A DNA stretch of 64,000 nt from Halomicroarcula saliterrae (GCF_031624395.1 NZ_JAMQON010000003.1:1-64000); one strand, 5' to 3'; counted from the stretch's first letter, positions 27,909 to 37,890 are shown. The notes: generated by a model from the sequence alone, not told the origin. Translations and numbers: made by a program.

Positions 27909-28238
27909 TCACTCCGTCAGGTCCGAAATCCAGCTCCGGGCGGCCATCGCCTGCGGGAATCCCAGCGTCGGAATCGACAGCACCGCGACGTGCTGGAGCT
28001 GTTCGGCGGTCAGCCCCTCGTCGAGGCCGCGCCGGACGTGGGAGTGGACCGCGCCCTCCGACTCGGCGCCGATGGCCAGCGCGAGTTTGACGAGTCGCCG
28101 GGTCTCGTCGTCGAGCGGTCCGGCCGCCGAGCAGGCCCGCCCCAGGTCGCTGTAGGCCGCCCAGACGTCGGGTTCGGTCTCGGCGAAGGTGCCGGCGGTC
28201 GCTGGCAGGTCGTCGGTGTCGTCGATGTCGTCGGACAT
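27909..28238 (-). CDS. Carboxymuconolactone decarboxylase family protein
   Basis: The 109-residue all-helical protein matches the CMD/AhpD fold, with [20 protein letters not shown] at about 49-68 and [20 protein letters not shown] after it. Peroxidase members of this fold need a CxxC pair in the position seen here as AVHSH. No cysteine is present there, so thiol peroxidase activity is unlikely. The catalytic role is open. It is divergent from rfcS. Confidence 0.85.
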   Translation of the reverse strand: MSDDIDDTDDLPATAGTFAETEPDVWAAYSDLGRACSAAGPLDDETRRLVKLALAIGAESEGAVHSHVRRGLDEGLTAEQLQHVAVLSIPTLGFPQAMAARSWISDLTE

Positions 28239-28318
28239 ACCGTCACCTTCGGCGGCGCCGGTACAATAGTTTGGGAGCGAACGGTTCGTTTATGCCGGGC
28301 CCGCGCTACCCCAGACAC

Positions 28319-29296
28319 ATGAGTGAGGCCGACGCCGAGTCGCGGGCGGGACGGGAGGAAGTGTGGATAGAGAAGTACCGCCCCGAATCGCTCGACGACG
28401 TGATGGGTCACGAGGACATCGTCGGGCGACTGCAGAGCTACGTCGACCGCAACGACCTGAGCCACATGCTGTTCTCCGGGCCGGCCGGTACCGGGAAGAC
28501 GACCAGCGCCTGCGCCATCGCCCGCGAGCTGTACGGCGAGGACTGGCAGGAGAACTTCCTCGAACTGAACGCCTCCGACGAGCGCGGTATCGACGTGGTC
28601 CGGGACCGCATCAAGAACTTCGCGCGCACGAGCTTCGGCGGCCACGAGTACCGCATCATCTTCCTCGACGAGGCGGACGCTCTCACGAGCGACGCCCAGT
28701 CGGCGCTCCGCCGAACGATGGAGCAGTTCTCGAACAACGTCCGCTTCATCCTCTCGTGTAACTACTCCAGTCAGATTATCGACCCCATCCAGTCCCGGTG
28801 TGCGGTCTTTCGCTTCTCGCCGCTGTCGGACGACGCCGTCGAGGCCGAAATCCGCCACATCGCGGCCGAGGAGGACATCGAACTCACCGACGACGGGCTG
28901 GCGGCGTTGGTGTACGCCGCCGGGGGCGACATGCGCAAGGCTATCAACGGGCTGCAGGCCGCCTCGGTCAGCGGCGACGTGGTCGACGAGTCGGCGGTGT
29001 ACGCCATCACCTCCACGGCCCGTCCCGAGGAGATACACGGGATGGTCCAGTCGGCGCTCGACGGCGACTTCACCGCGGCGCGCGCGACACTCGACCGCCT
29101 GCTCACAGAGGAGGGTATCGCCGGCGGCGACATCATCGACCAGCTCCACCGCTCCATCTGGGAGTTCGAGGTCGACGACCGGGCGGCGGTCCGCATCCTC
29201 GAACGGGTGGGCGAGACCGACTATCGAATCACACAGGGGGCCAACGAGCGCGTGCAACTCGAAGCGATGCTCGCCTCGCTGGCGAACCCCGAATAG
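28319..29296 (+). CDS. rfcS: Replication factor C small subunit
   Basis: RfcS is the AAA+ motor of the sliding-clamp loader. The 325-residue protein has Walker A GPAGTGKT near residue 56, Walker B with FLDEAD, sensor 1 SCNYSS, the SRC motif QSRCAVF with its arginine finger, and sensor 2 [16 protein letters not shown] element GTTTATGC at 28288-28295 sits 24-31 bases before the ATG, so the message is leaderless. No large-subunit gene lies nearby. The start is well supported by [15 protein letters not shown] near the N-terminus. Confidence 0.97.
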   Translation: MSEADAESRAGREEVWIEKYRPESLDDVMGHEDIVGRLQSYVDRNDLSHMLFSGPAGTGKTTSACAIARELYGEDWQENFLELNASDERGIDVVRDRIKNFARTSFGGHEYRIIFLDEADALTSDAQSALRRTMEQFSNNVRFILSCNYSSQIIDPIQSRCAVFRFSPLSDDAVEAEIRHIAAEEDIELTDDGLAALVYAAGGDMRKAINGLQAASVSGDVVDESAVYAITSTARPEEIHGMVQSALDGDFTAARATLDRLLTEEGIAGGDIIDQLHRSIWEFEVDDRAAVRILERVGETDYRITQGANERVQLEAMLASLANPE

Positions 29297-29387
29297 GCCG
29301 TATTACCCCGCTGTAGCTCGTTTTCACCGTCGATAATTGCTCACGCAGCTTTATACAGGAGCAGTAGAGAAACTATCAGTAACTGAA

Positions 29388-30017
29388 ATGTACAGCTTGA
29401 ACGACCAAGCTCCAGACGACCGCGGGCAGGTCGGTATCGGCACGCTCATCGTGTTCATCGCGATGGTGCTCGTGGCCGCCATCGCCGCGGGCGTGCTCAT
29501 CAACACGGCCGGGTTCCTGCAGAGCTCCTCGCAGGCGACCGGCGAGGGCGCGAGCGACGCGACCTCGAACCGACTGCAGGTAGTCAGCGCGACGGGGACC
29601 GACCTCGACGACAACTCGGTCGGCGTCGTGAGCCTCATCGTAAAGCGGGGACCGGGCGCGGGCAACGTCGACCTCGCCACGACGACGATTCAGTGGGTCG
29701 GCCCGACCGGGTCGTTCTACCAGCTCGCCGCCGACCAGACCTCCGGCAACCCCGACGGCCGCTTCACCGTCTCGACCGTCCAGGACGAGGACGGCTCGAA
29801 CCCCGTCCTGAACGACCAGCAGGACCGACTGAAGATACAGCTCGAACTCGGAGAGGGCGACGGGGAGAACATCCTCAGCGGCGGGGATTCGTTCGGCAGC
29901 GAGCTCGGCGAGGGCGAGACCGCGACCATCCGCATCACGACCGCCTCGGGCGCGTCGACGAGCCAGCGTATCATCGTCCCGAAGACGATATCGGGCACCT
30001 CCGCGGTGCAGCTGTGA
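29388..30017 (+). CDS. Archaellin (archaeal flagellin)
   Basis: The 209-residue protein has a class III signal peptide, [19 protein letters not shown], with predicted cleavage after Gly13. The hydrophobic assembly helix follows ([18 protein letters not shown]). The rest is a Thr/Ser-rich, acidic, beta-type outer domain ending [15 protein letters not shown], a common archaellin end. A TATA box TTTATAC at 29350-29356 lies about 35 bases upstream and supports the ATG at 29388. No other arl/fla genes are near, so this is a lone archaellin, either a minor filament type or one assembled by machinery encoded elsewhere. Confidence 0.92.
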   Translation: MYSLNDQAPDDRGQVGIGTLIVFIAMVLVAAIAAGVLINTAGFLQSSSQATGEGASDATSNRLQVVSATGTDLDDNSVGVVSLIVKRGPGAGNVDLATTTIQWVGPTGSFYQLAADQTSGNPDGRFTVSTVQDEDGSNPVLNDQQDRLKIQLELGEGDGENILSGGDSFGSELGEGETATIRITTASGASTSQRIIVPKTISGTSAVQL

Positions 30018-30079
30018 CCCCCGTCGGCTGCTGACCCCTTCGGAACTGTTTTACCCGCTGCTGGGCCAACACTACGCCA

Positions 30080-32866
30080 ATGAGCGACCTCGACGAGGCC
30101 TACCAACTCGACTATTTCGACGAGGCGGGATTCCACCGTCAGGAGTGTGCGGAGTGTGGCGATATGTTCTGGTCGCGGGCCGACCGGGACACCTGCGGCG
30201 AGCCCCCGTGTGCGGAGTACGGGTTCATCGACAGTCCGGGGTTCGACGAGGAGTACGCCCTCGCGGAGATGCGCGAGGCGTTCCTCTCCTTCTTCGAGGC
30301 GCGCGACCACGAACGCGTCGACCCCTACCCGGTCGCGGCCAACCGCTGGCGCGACGACGTGTTGCTGACACAGGCGTCTATCTACGACTTCCAGCCGCTC
30401 GTGACGAGCGGGACGACGCCGCCGCCGGCGAACCCGCTCTGTATCAGCCAGCCGTGTATCCGCATGCAGGACATCGACAACGTGGGCAAGACCGGCCGGC
30501 ACACGATGGCATTCGAGATGATGGCCCACCACGCGTTCAACGCGAAGACTGACATCGAGGACCCCGAGGAGTACGCCTACGAGGGCGAGGTGTACTGGAA
30601 GGAAGAGACCGTCGAGTACTGCGTCGAGCTGTTCGAGGAACTGGGCGCGGACGTCGACGAGCTCACCCTCATCGAGGACCCGTGGGTCGGGGGCGGCAAC
30701 GCCGGCCCCGCCTTCGAGGTCATCTACCAGGGCGCCGAGCTGGCGACGCTCGTGTTCATGTCGCTGGAACAGGACCCCGACGGCGAGTACGAGATGAAAG
30801 ACGGGAACCGCTACTCCGAGATGGACACCTACGTCGTCGACACCGGATACGGGCTCGAACGCTGGACGTGGGTCTCCCAGGGCACGCCGACGGTGTACGA
30901 GGCCGTCTACCCCGAGATGATAGCCTTCCTGAAGGACAACGCCGGCATCGAGCTCTCCGACGAGGAGGCCGCCATCGTCCACAACGCCGCCAAGCTCGCG
31001 GGCCGGATGGACATCGACGAGGCCGAGGACATCGAGGCCGAACGGGACACCATCGCCGAGCAGGTCGGCGTCGAGGTCGACGAGCTTCGGGCCCTCGTGG
31101 CGCCGCTGGAGGAGATTTACGCCATCGCCGACCACTCGCGCACGCTGGCGTACATGCTCGGCGACGGCATCGTCCCGTCGAACGTCGGGACGGGCTATCT
31201 CGCCCGGATGGTCCTGCGGCGCACCAAACGGCTGGTCGACAGCGTCGGCGTGGACGCGCCGCTGGACGAACTGGTCGACATGCAGGCCGACCGGCTGGGC
31301 TACGAGAACCGCGACACCATCAGGGATATCGTCCGCACCGAGGTCGAGAAGTACCGCGAGACCCTCGACAGGGGCGGCCGCCGCGTGCGCCAGCTCGCCG
31401 ACGACTACGCCGAGTCGGGCGACCCCATCCCGACCGACGAGCTGGTCGAGCTGTACGACTCCCACGGCATCCAGCCCGACATGGTCGAGGAGATAGCCGA
31501 CGAGCGGGGCGTCGCGGTCGACGTGCCCGACGACTTCTACGCCGTCGTCGCGGACCGCCACGGCGGGGAGACGGCCGCCGGGGACGGCGACGAGGGGGTC
31601 CCCTACGCCGACCGGCTCGCCGAACTGCCCGACACCGACCGGCTCTACTACGAGGACCAGCAGCGCATGGAGTTCGAGGCGGTCGTGCTGGAGGTGTTCG
31701 AGCGCGACGACGACGGCTTCGACGTGGTGCTCGACCAGACGATGTTCTACCCCGAGGGCGGTGGCCAGCCGCCGGACCACGGCCATCTAGCGACCGACGA
31801 CGTCACCGTCGAGGTCGAGGACGTCCAGCGCTACGACGGCGTCATCCTCCACACCGTCGACGAGGACCCGGGCAAGGGCGAGTTCGTCCGCGGTCAGGTC
31901 GACGCGACCCGTCGCAAGCGGCTGATGCAACACCACACCGCGACCCACATCGTCGTCCACGCGGCCCGGCAAGTGCTGGGCGAACACGTCCGCCAGGCCG
32001 GCGCTCAGAAGGGCGTCGACTCCTCGCGCATCGACGTGCGCCACTACGACTCCGTCTCCCGCGAGCAGGTCAAGGAAATCGAGTCCATGGCCAACGACCT
32101 CGTCCAGGACAACGTCCCCGTGACACAGGAGTGGCCCGACCGCAACGAGGCCGAGGCGAAACACGGCTTCGACCTCTACCAGGGCGGCATCCCCGCCGGC
32201 GAGCAGATCCGGCTCATTCAGGTCGCCGACGACATCCAGGCCTGCGGTGGCACCCACGTCGCCCGCACCGGTGACATCGGGACCATCAAACTGCTCGGCA
32301 CGGAGCGCGTTCAGGACGGCGTCATCCGGCTCACCTTCGCGGCGGGCGACGCGGCCATCGAGGCCACCCACCGCACCGAGGACGCCCTCTACGAGGCCGC
32401 GGAGATACTCGACGTGGCCCCCGACGCCGTCCCCGAGACGGCCGAGCGGTTCTTCCACGAGTGGAAGGGCCGCGGCAAGGAGATAGAGGACCTCAAAGAA
32501 CAGCTCGCACAGGCCCGCGCGGCCGGCGGCGCCGACACCGAGGAGTTCGAGGTGGCCGGCACCACGGCCGTCGTCCAGCGCATCGACGCCGACATGGACG
32601 AGCTCCGGGCGCAGGCCAACGCGGTCGTCGAGCAGGGGAAGATCGCGGTGCTTGGCTCCGGACAGGAGGGCGCCCAGTTCGTCGTCGCTGTCCCCGGGGA
32701 CGTCGACGTGGACGCCGGCGACGTGGTCGGCGAACTCGCCGGCCGCGTGGGCGGCGGCGGTGGCGGCCCCTCGGACTTCGCTCAGGGCGGCGGCCCCGAC
32801 GGGGACGCGCTGGACGACGCGCTCGGCGACGCCGAGGAGATTCTGCAGTCCGTCGCGAACGTCTAG
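30080..32866 (+). CDS. alaS: Alanyl-tRNA synthetase
   Basis: AlaRS charges tRNA-Ala. The 928-residue protein is the archaeal form, with an N-terminal zinc-type segment [20 protein letters not shown] before the class II core. The core shows [20 protein letters not shown] and the [11 protein letters not shown] block. The editing domain has [12 protein letters not shown] and [13 protein letters not shown], and a glycine-rich C-terminal DHHA1 domain ends the chain ([14 protein letters not shown]). A TATA-like TGTTTTACC lies about 30 bases upstream. A long stem-loop lies behind the stop. The tRNA-Ala gene is in the rRNA operon of the same window. Confidence 0.97.
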   Translation: MSDLDEAYQLDYFDEAGFHRQECAECGDMFWSRADRDTCGEPPCAEYGFIDSPGFDEEYALAEMREAFLSFFEARDHERVDPYPVAANRWRDDVLLTQASIYDFQPLVTSGTTPPPANPLCISQPCIRMQDIDNVGKTGRHTMAFEMMAHHAFNAKTDIEDPEEYAYEGEVYWKEETVEYCVELFEELGADVDELTLIEDPWVGGGNAGPAFEVIYQGAELATLVFMSLEQDPDGEYEMKDGNRYSEMDTYVVDTGYGLERWTWVSQGTPTVYEAVYPEMIAFLKDNAGIELSDEEAAIVHNAAKLAGRMDIDEAEDIEAERDTIAEQVGVEVDELRALVAPLEEIYAIADHSRTLAYMLGDGIVPSNVGTGYLARMVLRRTKRLVDSVGVDAPLDELVDMQADRLGYENRDTIRDIVRTEVEKYRETLDRGGRRVRQLADDYAESGDPIPTDELVELYDSHGIQPDMVEEIADERGVAVDVPDDFYAVVADRHGGETAAGDGDEGVPYADRLAELPDTDRLYYEDQQRMEFEAVVLEVFERDDDGFDVVLDQTMFYPEGGGQPPDHGHLATDDVTVEVEDVQRYDGVILHTVDEDPGKGEFVRGQVDATRRKRLMQHHTATHIVVHAARQVLGEHVRQAGAQKGVDSSRIDVRHYDSVSREQVKEIESMANDLVQDNVPVTQEWPDRNEAEAKHGFDLYQGGIPAGEQIRLIQVADDIQACGGTHVARTGDIGTIKLLGTERVQDGVIRLTFAAGDAAIEATHRTEDALYEAAEILDVAPDAVPETAERFFHEWKGRGKEIEDLKEQLAQARAAGGADTEEFEVAGTTAVVQRIDADMDELRAQANAVVEQGKIAVLGSGQEGAQFVVAVPGDVDVDAGDVVGELAGRVGGGGGGPSDFAQGGGPDGDALDDALGDAEEILQSVANV

Positions 32867-32910
32867 CAAAGACGGCGACTGTTTTCTTGCCGTCAGCTGA
32901 ACGCTGACAA

Positions 32911-32962
32911 CCAGAGAGTCCACCCGTAGCCGGTGTATCGGCCGTCTGGGTGGGCTCTCTGG
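32911..32962 (+). terminator. Long stem-loop behind alaS
   Basis: CCAGAGAGTCCACCC and GGGTGGGCTCTCTGG pair over 15 bp with one mismatch (32911-32925 with 32948-32962), and a small GCCG/CGGC stem sits in the loop. A second hairpin GTCAGC/GCTGAC precedes it. It could end or stabilise the alaS message, or be a small RNA; it stands 45 bases after the stop. Confidence 0.55.
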
Positions 32963-33053
32963 CTGTGTTCGAGTCAGTTGGCAGCAACCGCGAATCCATC
33001 GGCTAGTCCGCGAACCGAAACACCCACCGGTACACCAGCAGTAGCGAGTATAG

Positions 33054-33830
33054 ATGCCGATCACGACCAACGACGGCGTCAGCCTGCACTACGAGACCAC
33101 TGGCGACGGCCCCACGGTCGTCTTCGTCGGCGACGTCGGCTACGGCGCGTGGCAGTGGGGCTGGCACCACGACGCCGTCGCCGGCCCCTACGAGGCGGTC
33201 GTCTGGGACCTGCGGGGGACCGGTGACTCCGACGCGCCGGCGGGCCCCTACGACGTGGCGACCCTCGCCGCGGACCTCGACGCCGTCCTCGGCGACCACG
33301 GCGTCCGGAGCGCCCACCTCGTCGGCGCGGGGCTCGGTGGCATGATAGCCCTGCAGTACGCCCACGAGTACAGCAGAGCGCGGACGCTGACACTGTACAA
33401 CACGGCCTCGTCGGGCGACGCTGTCGACGCCGAGGCGCTCGACGCGCTCGGACTCGACCGCGGACCGAAGCAGTCGCTTTCGGGCGCGTTCTCCCCGCGG
33501 TTCCGCGAGGACGCCACCGACCTCGTCGAACGCATCACCGGGTGGCGCGAGGCCGAGGACGCCACCGGCGACGCGTTCGCCGCGCAGGCGACGGCGATGA
33601 CGGCCTTTTCCGCCCCGCCGCTGTACGAGGTGACCCAGCCCGCCGAACTGTACTACGGCGTCGACGACCCCGTCGTGCCGAGCGACGCGGCCGAGTCGCT
33701 GGCGGCGGACCTGCCGCGGGGGACGAGCGAGGCCGTCGAGGGTCGGCACTGCTCGTTCGTCGAGCACGCACAACCGGTGACCGACCGCCTGACCGCGTTC
33801 CTCGACCAGCACACCGAAGACCAGCACTGA
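33054..33830 (+). CDS. Alpha/beta-hydrolase fold protein lacking the nucleophile Ser
   Basis: The 258-residue protein has the alpha/beta-hydrolase order: VVFVGDVGYG (oxyanion-type loop), VVWDLRGTGDSDAPAGPY, the elbow region LVGAGLGGMIAL near residue 92, the acid DDP in YYGVDDPVVP, and the histidine in GRHCSFVEH. The elbow should read GxSxG, but the codons give G-A-G-L-G, so Ser is replaced by Gly. It may be non-catalytic or use another mechanism, as in cofactor-free or binding members of the fold. A TATA-like AGTATAG lies just upstream. Confidence 0.85.
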   Translation: MPITTNDGVSLHYETTGDGPTVVFVGDVGYGAWQWGWHHDAVAGPYEAVVWDLRGTGDSDAPAGPYDVATLAADLDAVLGDHGVRSAHLVGAGLGGMIALQYAHEYSRARTLTLYNTASSGDAVDAEALDALGLDRGPKQSLSGAFSPRFREDATDLVERITGWREAEDATGDAFAAQATAMTAFSAPPLYEVTQPAELYYGVDDPVVPSDAAESLAADLPRGTSEAVEGRHCSFVEHAQPVTDRLTAFLDQHTEDQH

Positions 33831-33902
33831 GACGACGGCACCCGTGGCAGTTCCTGCCGCGGAAAGGTGGTCTTTTACTCCTCGAACTGCTGGATACACC
33901 CA

Positions 33903-34616
33903 ATGAGTCTGCGTATCGCCCTGCTGAACGCGGCCCACGACGGCGAGGACAACCGCCGGAACTTCCGGCGGGAGGTCGACGCCGACCTCGTGGAGTACGA
34001 CGTCACCGAGCGCGAACTGCCCGACTCCTTCGCGTTCGACGGCTGTCTCGTCACCGGCTCGCGGGCCTCCGTCTACTGGGACGAGCCGTGGATAGCCGAC
34101 CTCGAGTCGTGGGTCGGCGACGCCATCGACGAGGGGCTGCCGTTCCTCGGGGTGTGTTTCGGCCACCAGCTGCTCGCCCACGCGCTGGGTGGCTCGGTCG
34201 AGCCGATGGACGACTACGAAATCGGCTACCGGACCGTCGAACACGACGGCGCGAACCCGCTGCTCTCGGGCGTCGACGACACCTTCACCGTCTTTACCAC
34301 CCACTCCGACCACGTCGCGGAACTGCCGCCGGGCGCGACCCAGTTCGCACAGAACGACTACGGCGTCCACGGCTTCCGGAAGGAGGACGTCTTCGCGGTC
34401 CAGTTCCACCCCGAGTACGACCCCGAGACCGCGGCGGACGTCGCCTCGGGCAAGGACCTCCCGGACGAGCGCATCGAGCGCGTCCTCGACGGCATCACCG
34501 AGGAGAACTACCGGGCGGCCTGTGAGGCCAAACAGCTGTTCGACAACTTCACCGACTACGTGCGGGCCCGGCAGCCGGCCGCCGGCGACCCCGAGCAGGT
34601 CGCCAGCGACGACTAG
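33903..34616 (+). CDS. Class I glutamine amidotransferase-like protein
   Basis: The 237-residue protein has the triad of class I amidotransferases: Cys in LGVCFGHQLLAHALGG near residue 87, and His and Glu in VQFHPEYD near 169. It resembles the stand-alone GMP-synthase-like amidotransferases. The partner synthase is not in the window, so substrate is unknown. A TTTTAC box about 27 bases before the ATG supports the start at 33903. Its stop shares CTAG with the stop of the convergent HPP gene. Confidence 0.87.
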   Translation: MSLRIALLNAAHDGEDNRRNFRREVDADLVEYDVTERELPDSFAFDGCLVTGSRASVYWDEPWIADLESWVGDAIDEGLPFLGVCFGHQLLAHALGGSVEPMDDYEIGYRTVEHDGANPLLSGVDDTFTVFTTHSDHVAELPPGATQFAQNDYGVHGFRKEDVFAVQFHPEYDPETAADVASGKDLPDERIERVLDGITEENYRAACEAKQLFDNFTDYVRARQPAAGDPEQVASDD

Positions 34617-35092
34617 CCGAGCCGGGTCAGGAGCGCCTGTTCTACGACCAGCACCAGCACGGCAAGCAGCATAATCACGCCCTGCAGCGGCGCCGAGAGG
34701 ATGCCCAGCCCGACGATGAGCGTCGTCGCACAGGCGGGGGCGTGGCCGGTGTCGGTGAGTGACATCCCCGCGGTCGTCAGCGCGACGGCGACGACGCCGC
34801 TCGCGGCCAGTCGGAGCCCGGCCATCGAGGCGGCGCCCATCGAGGCCGTGATGACGATGTCGCCGGCGACGGCGTGGTAGGCGACCAGTCCCGCGACGAC
34901 GCCGATGGCGTGCCCGCCGAGCACCCGGCGGGCCGAGGACTGCCGGGCCGACGGCTGTGTCGCGAAGAGATACGCCGTGGGGCCCAGACTCGGGAAGAGG
35001 AAGGGGAGGCCACTGAGCCAGACGACAGCGCCGAGCGCCGCCAGTAACGCGCCGGCGTGGCTCGCCTGCCGCGGCCAGGAACTATCGGACAC
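34613..35092 (-). CDS. HPP family membrane protein
   Basis: The 159-residue protein has four predicted membrane helices and the family-like segment FPSLGPTAYLFATQPSAR, which stands where HPP proteins carry their name-giving region. GHAIGVVAGL and HAPACATTLIVGLG are also family-like. HPP proteins are proposed nitrite or related anion transporters; that role is inferred from the family. The start is a GTG at 35092. The end overlaps the amidotransferase gene by four bases. Confidence 0.85.
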   Translation of the reverse strand: MSDSSWPRQASHAGALLAALGAVVWLSGLPFLFPSLGPTAYLFATQPSARQSSARRVLGGHAIGVVAGLVAYHAVAGDIVITASMGAASMAGLRLAASGVVAVALTTAGMSLTDTGHAPACATTLIVGLGILSAPLQGVIMLLAVLVLVVEQALLTRLG

Positions 35093-35206
35093 TGTGGCCG
35101 ACCGTTCACCTCGGGCGGTAAAATCCTGCTGTTCGACGCCGGACAGTTCGAGGGGGATAGAGTGGGCGTATGGACCGAATTCGAGGTATATGTGGACGCG
35201 CGTTCG

Positions 35207-35371
35207 CTATTCTCGCCGGTCGATGTCGAGTTCTTCGTCGAGGTCCTCGAGCCAGTCGGCGTTTTCCAGTTCGGCCATCTGCTCGCGGAAGTGTGTCTTG
35301 CAAACGCCGACCTTGACCCCGTCGCTGTCGACAGCGATGTCCGCGTCACGGTCGCAGTAGTGACACTGCAT
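35207..35371 (-). CDS. Small CxxC zinc-ribbon-like protein (DUF6757 type)
   Basis: This 54-residue protein is short and easy to miss. It starts MQCHYCDRDADIAVDSDGVK and has a third Cys and a His in the segment VCKTHFREQ, so a Cys3-His type zinc site is likely. The acidic tail (ADWLEDLDEELDIDR) is conserved in the haloarchaeal family I recognise as DUF6757. Function is unknown. It stands between the PHP gene and the HPP gene in the same direction. Confidence 0.85.
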   Translation of the reverse strand: MQCHYCDRDADIAVDSDGVKVGVCKTHFREQMAELENADWLEDLDEELDIDRRE

Positions 35372-35457
35372 AGCCGTGGGTTGTACCCGTGGGGCATTGA
35401 ACCCTCGGATTCCGTCTGCCGTTCGTCAGACGGGGTGGTAGCTGTGACCCGTCGATA

Positions 35458-35483
35458 GGCGGACCGACTGCCGGTGGTCCGCC
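35458..35483 (-). terminator. Hairpin directly behind the PHP-domain gene
   Basis: GGCGGACC and GGTCCGCC form an 8-bp stem (35458-35465 with 35476-35483) abutting the stop codon of the PHP gene. A second hairpin CCGTCTG/CAGACGG (35412-35433) follows. Both lie in the gap before the DUF6757 gene. Confidence 0.5.
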
Positions 35484-36257
35484 TCAGACGAGGGCGTTCC
35501 CGACCCGGTCCCAGGCGGACCCGTCGAGCCCCGCGACGCCGAGTCGGTCGTCGTGGGCGTCGCTGCCGCCCGTCGGGACCAGCCCGTACTGGTCGATAGC
35601 GGCGTCGAGCGCCTCGGTGTCGACGGGGCGGCCGTACGGGTACCACCGTTCGACGGCGTCGAGGTCGGCACAGCGGGCCAGCGCCGCCGTCGTGTCCCGG
35701 TAGCGAAACGGGTGTGCCAGCCCGACGAGCCCGCAGGCGTCGGCCAGTAGGGCTCGGCCGCGGTCGAAATCGGGAACCTCACGGGCCACGAAGCACGGGC
35801 AGTCGTCGCCGATGAGATGGTCGAACGCCCCCTGCACGCTGTAGTCGGTCACCTCGGCGATGGCCCGGGCAATGTGGGGCCGGCCCAGCCCGGCGCGGGG
35901 TTCGACCGGCAGCGAGACGCCGAGGCGGTCCTCGACGCAGTCGATGATCTGGCGCCCTCGCTCGCTGCGGTCACGCTGGATGCGGGCACACTCGGCGCGG
36001 AGCGCGTCGGTCGGCTCGACGCCGTAGCCGAGCAGGTCCAGACGCTGCTCGCCCGCGTCGACGCGCAGTTCGATGCCGTGGACCAGCGTGGTCCCCTCGC
36101 GGGTCGTCACCGGCCCCTCGAGGTCGGGCTGGACCCGGTCGTGGTCGGTGATAGCGACCACGTCGACTTCACAGCTCGCGGCCGCGGCCGGGACCGACGA
36201 GAGCGGGAGCGAGCCGTCCGAGCGCGTCGTGTGTACGTGGAGGTCCGCGACGACCAT
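35484..36257 (-). CDS. PHP-domain metal-dependent phosphoesterase
   Basis: The 257-residue protein has the PHP motifs: ADLHVHTTRSDGSL at residues 4-17, AITDHDRV near 36, the LVHGIELRV glutamate, GLAHPFRY, and the last GGSDAHDDRL. These bind the metal cluster used for phosphoester cleavage. It resembles the stand-alone 3'-5' nucleotide phosphatases of the YciV/RNase AM type; the substrate is not fixed. The ATG at 36257 is preferred over the longer frame, whose extra residues do not fit. Confidence 0.9.
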   Translation of the reverse strand: MVVADLHVHTTRSDGSLPLSSVPAAAASCEVDVVAITDHDRVQPDLEGPVTTREGTTLVHGIELRVDAGEQRLDLLGYGVEPTDALRAECARIQRDRSERGRQIIDCVEDRLGVSLPVEPRAGLGRPHIARAIAEVTDYSVQGAFDHLIGDDCPCFVAREVPDFDRGRALLADACGLVGLAHPFRYRDTTAALARCADLDAVERWYPYGRPVDTEALDAAIDQYGLVPTGGSDAHDDRLGVAGLDGSAWDRVGNALV

Positions 36258-36394
36258 ACAGGAGAGCGAGTGGCCAGCGACAAGCCAGTTTCCCGTCGAC
36301 GTGTCACCGGTTGACGCATGCCCCTTAATGCAATTAAGGAATATTATCATTATAAAACATGAGGTTTATTACCGGTCGTTCGCTCTCACGCGAT

Positions 36395-36682
36395 ATGGGA
36401 ATGCTAACAGAGGCGGAGGCGGCGTTCGACGCACAGCAGTATCCGATCACGACCGAGGAGCTCATCGAGGCGGAGGGCGACCTCACCCTCGAACTCCCCA
36501 ACGGCACGGAGACGCTGGCCGACGCGCTGAGTCGGTCGGCACCGGAGACGTTCGAGACGGCCGAGGACGCACGCCTGACGGCGTATGCGGGCGTCTCCGG
36601 CAAGGCCATCGGCCGGAAGGGCTACTCGGACCGGGACCCGGTCTGCATGGGCGAGGACGGCCCCGAAGAAGTCTCGTTCTGA
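36395..36682 (+). CDS. DUF5789 family protein
   Basis: The 95-residue acidic protein contains the family pattern YPITTEELIEAEGDLTLELP, NGTETLADAL and the C-terminal GKAIGRKGYSDRDP. It is a widespread haloarchaeal family of unknown role. A TATA element GTTTATTA at 36363-36370 lies 25-32 bases before the ATG at 36395 and decides this start: the message is leaderless. It is divergent from the PHP gene. Confidence 0.88.
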   Translation: MGMLTEAEAAFDAQQYPITTEELIEAEGDLTLELPNGTETLADALSRSAPETFETAEDARLTAYAGVSGKAIGRKGYSDRDPVCMGEDGPEEVSF

Positions 36683-36732
36683 ACTCCGGCGGCCCCAGCT
36701 ACACTTTTATCGACGCGACCGACGAGCGGTAG

Positions 36733-36969
36733 TTAGAACCCGTAGTCGTCGTCCATCTGTGCCGGGTCCTGCTGCTCGGCCGCGGTCTGACCGAACATAT
36801 CGTCGTCGACCGGCGACTCCGTCTCGTCGGTGGTGACGTTGTACGCGGAGATGCCGCGTTTCAGCAGGTCCTCGACGGCCTGGTCGCGGTTGAGGAACTC
36901 CCCCTGTTCGACGAGACGCTGGATGTCGGAATCGACCTGGTCGGGCAGCGACAGTTTGATTCGGCTCAT
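36733..36969 (-). CDS. Ribbon-helix-helix protein (DUF7120-like)
   Basis: The 78-residue protein has an N-terminal ribbon-helix-helix (MSRIKLSLPDQVDSDIQRLV, then EFLNRDQAVEDLLKRGI) and an acidic, Met/Gln-rich tail. This is the fold of CopG/MetJ-type DNA-binding dimers. The haloarchaeal DUF7120 family has the same size and layout; assignment is likely but not certain. A TATA box GTCTATATACTC at about 36994-37004 supports the ATG. It converges on the DUF5789 gene. Confidence 0.85.
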   Translation of the reverse strand: MSRIKLSLPDQVDSDIQRLVEQGEFLNRDQAVEDLLKRGISAYNVTTDETESPVDDDMFGQTAAEQQDPAQMDDDYGF

Positions 36970-37046
36970 ATGGGCCGGCTTATCTTGTCGAGTATATAGA
37001 CCTGTTGCCGACGGGGTGAGTCACGACGGGATAAAAGGCGTATCGG

Positions 37047-37829
37047 TCACGCGGGCGTCTCGACAGCCCCCGCGTCGAGGTGCTCGGCGTCGCGCTTGTA
37101 CCGGTGGTAGAGGTCGGTTGCCCACTCGCGGGCGTCGGGGTCGTCGGTCGTCACAGAGGCGGTCGGGAGCGCCGTCTCGGCGTCGAACCCGCCGATGATG
37201 ACCAGTTCGTCGATGAGGCCCATCGTGAAAGGGAGGTCGGGGTTGGTGTACAGCGACGGTCCCTCGGCGCCCGCGATGGTGTCGAACGCCTCCTCGGAAG
37301 CGTTCTGGTCGGCTTCGAGCGCCAGGGGCGTACAGATGGCCTCGAAGTCGACGCCGTTGCGGGCATGTTCGAGCCCCTGCCGAGTGACCGCGGGCGGACA
37401 GCCGGCGACGACCAGCGTCCGGCAGCGGTCGAACGACTCGAAGTGGTCGAGCCACGGCTCGATGGGCGCGCTGGGGTGCTGTGGCGTGGCGGTGTGGAGG
37501 TCCGCGTCGGCGAAGAGGTCGATGTTCCGCGTGAGTTCCGGCGCCGAGAGCTCCGCGAGCAGGGGTTGCAGTCGGTCGATGGCCGCGAGCGACCGCTCGA
37601 ACCGCTCGGCGACGTCGACGACGGCGGCGCCGGCCCCGGTCGCCCGATAGCCCGCCGGCCTCCGTTCGAGCAGGCCGTCGTCGGTGAGTGCGGAGGTCCG
37701 CCGGTAGGCCGTCGCCCGCGAGATGTCGAGTTCGTCCTGCAGGGTCGCCCGGTCTACCTGCCGGTCGCGGGTCGCGTCGAGCAACGGCACCCGAGGCAGC
37801 ACGCGCTGTGGGTCGTAGCCGTCTTGCAT
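37047..37829 (-). CDS. HTH regulator with FilR1-type middle domain
   Basis: The 260-residue protein has an N-terminal winged helix (LQDELDISRATAYRRTSALT, DDGLLERRPAGYRAT) and a larger C-terminal part that fits the FilR1 middle domain found in many haloarchaeal regulators. That domain probably senses a ligand. It uses the ATG at 37829; a GTG three codons earlier is possible. The gene is divergent from the large surface-protein gene at 38001. The palindrome CGTCTCAGACG at 37891-37901 between them could be its operator, which is inference. Confidence 0.85.
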   Translation of the reverse strand: MQDGYDPQRVLPRVPLLDATRDRQVDRATLQDELDISRATAYRRTSALTDDGLLERRPAGYRATGAGAAVVDVAERFERSLAAIDRLQPLLAELSAPELTRNIDLFADADLHTATPQHPSAPIEPWLDHFESFDRCRTLVVAGCPPAVTRQGLEHARNGVDFEAICTPLALEADQNASEEAFDTIAGAEGPSLYTNPDLPFTMGLIDELVIIGGFDAETALPTASVTTDDPDAREWATDLYHRYKRDAEHLDAGAVETPA

Positions 37830-37890
37830 ACGATTCACTGGCGAGCCTGAACTGTAAGCATTTCGTCAACAGTCTCACAGGCTGAAACAT

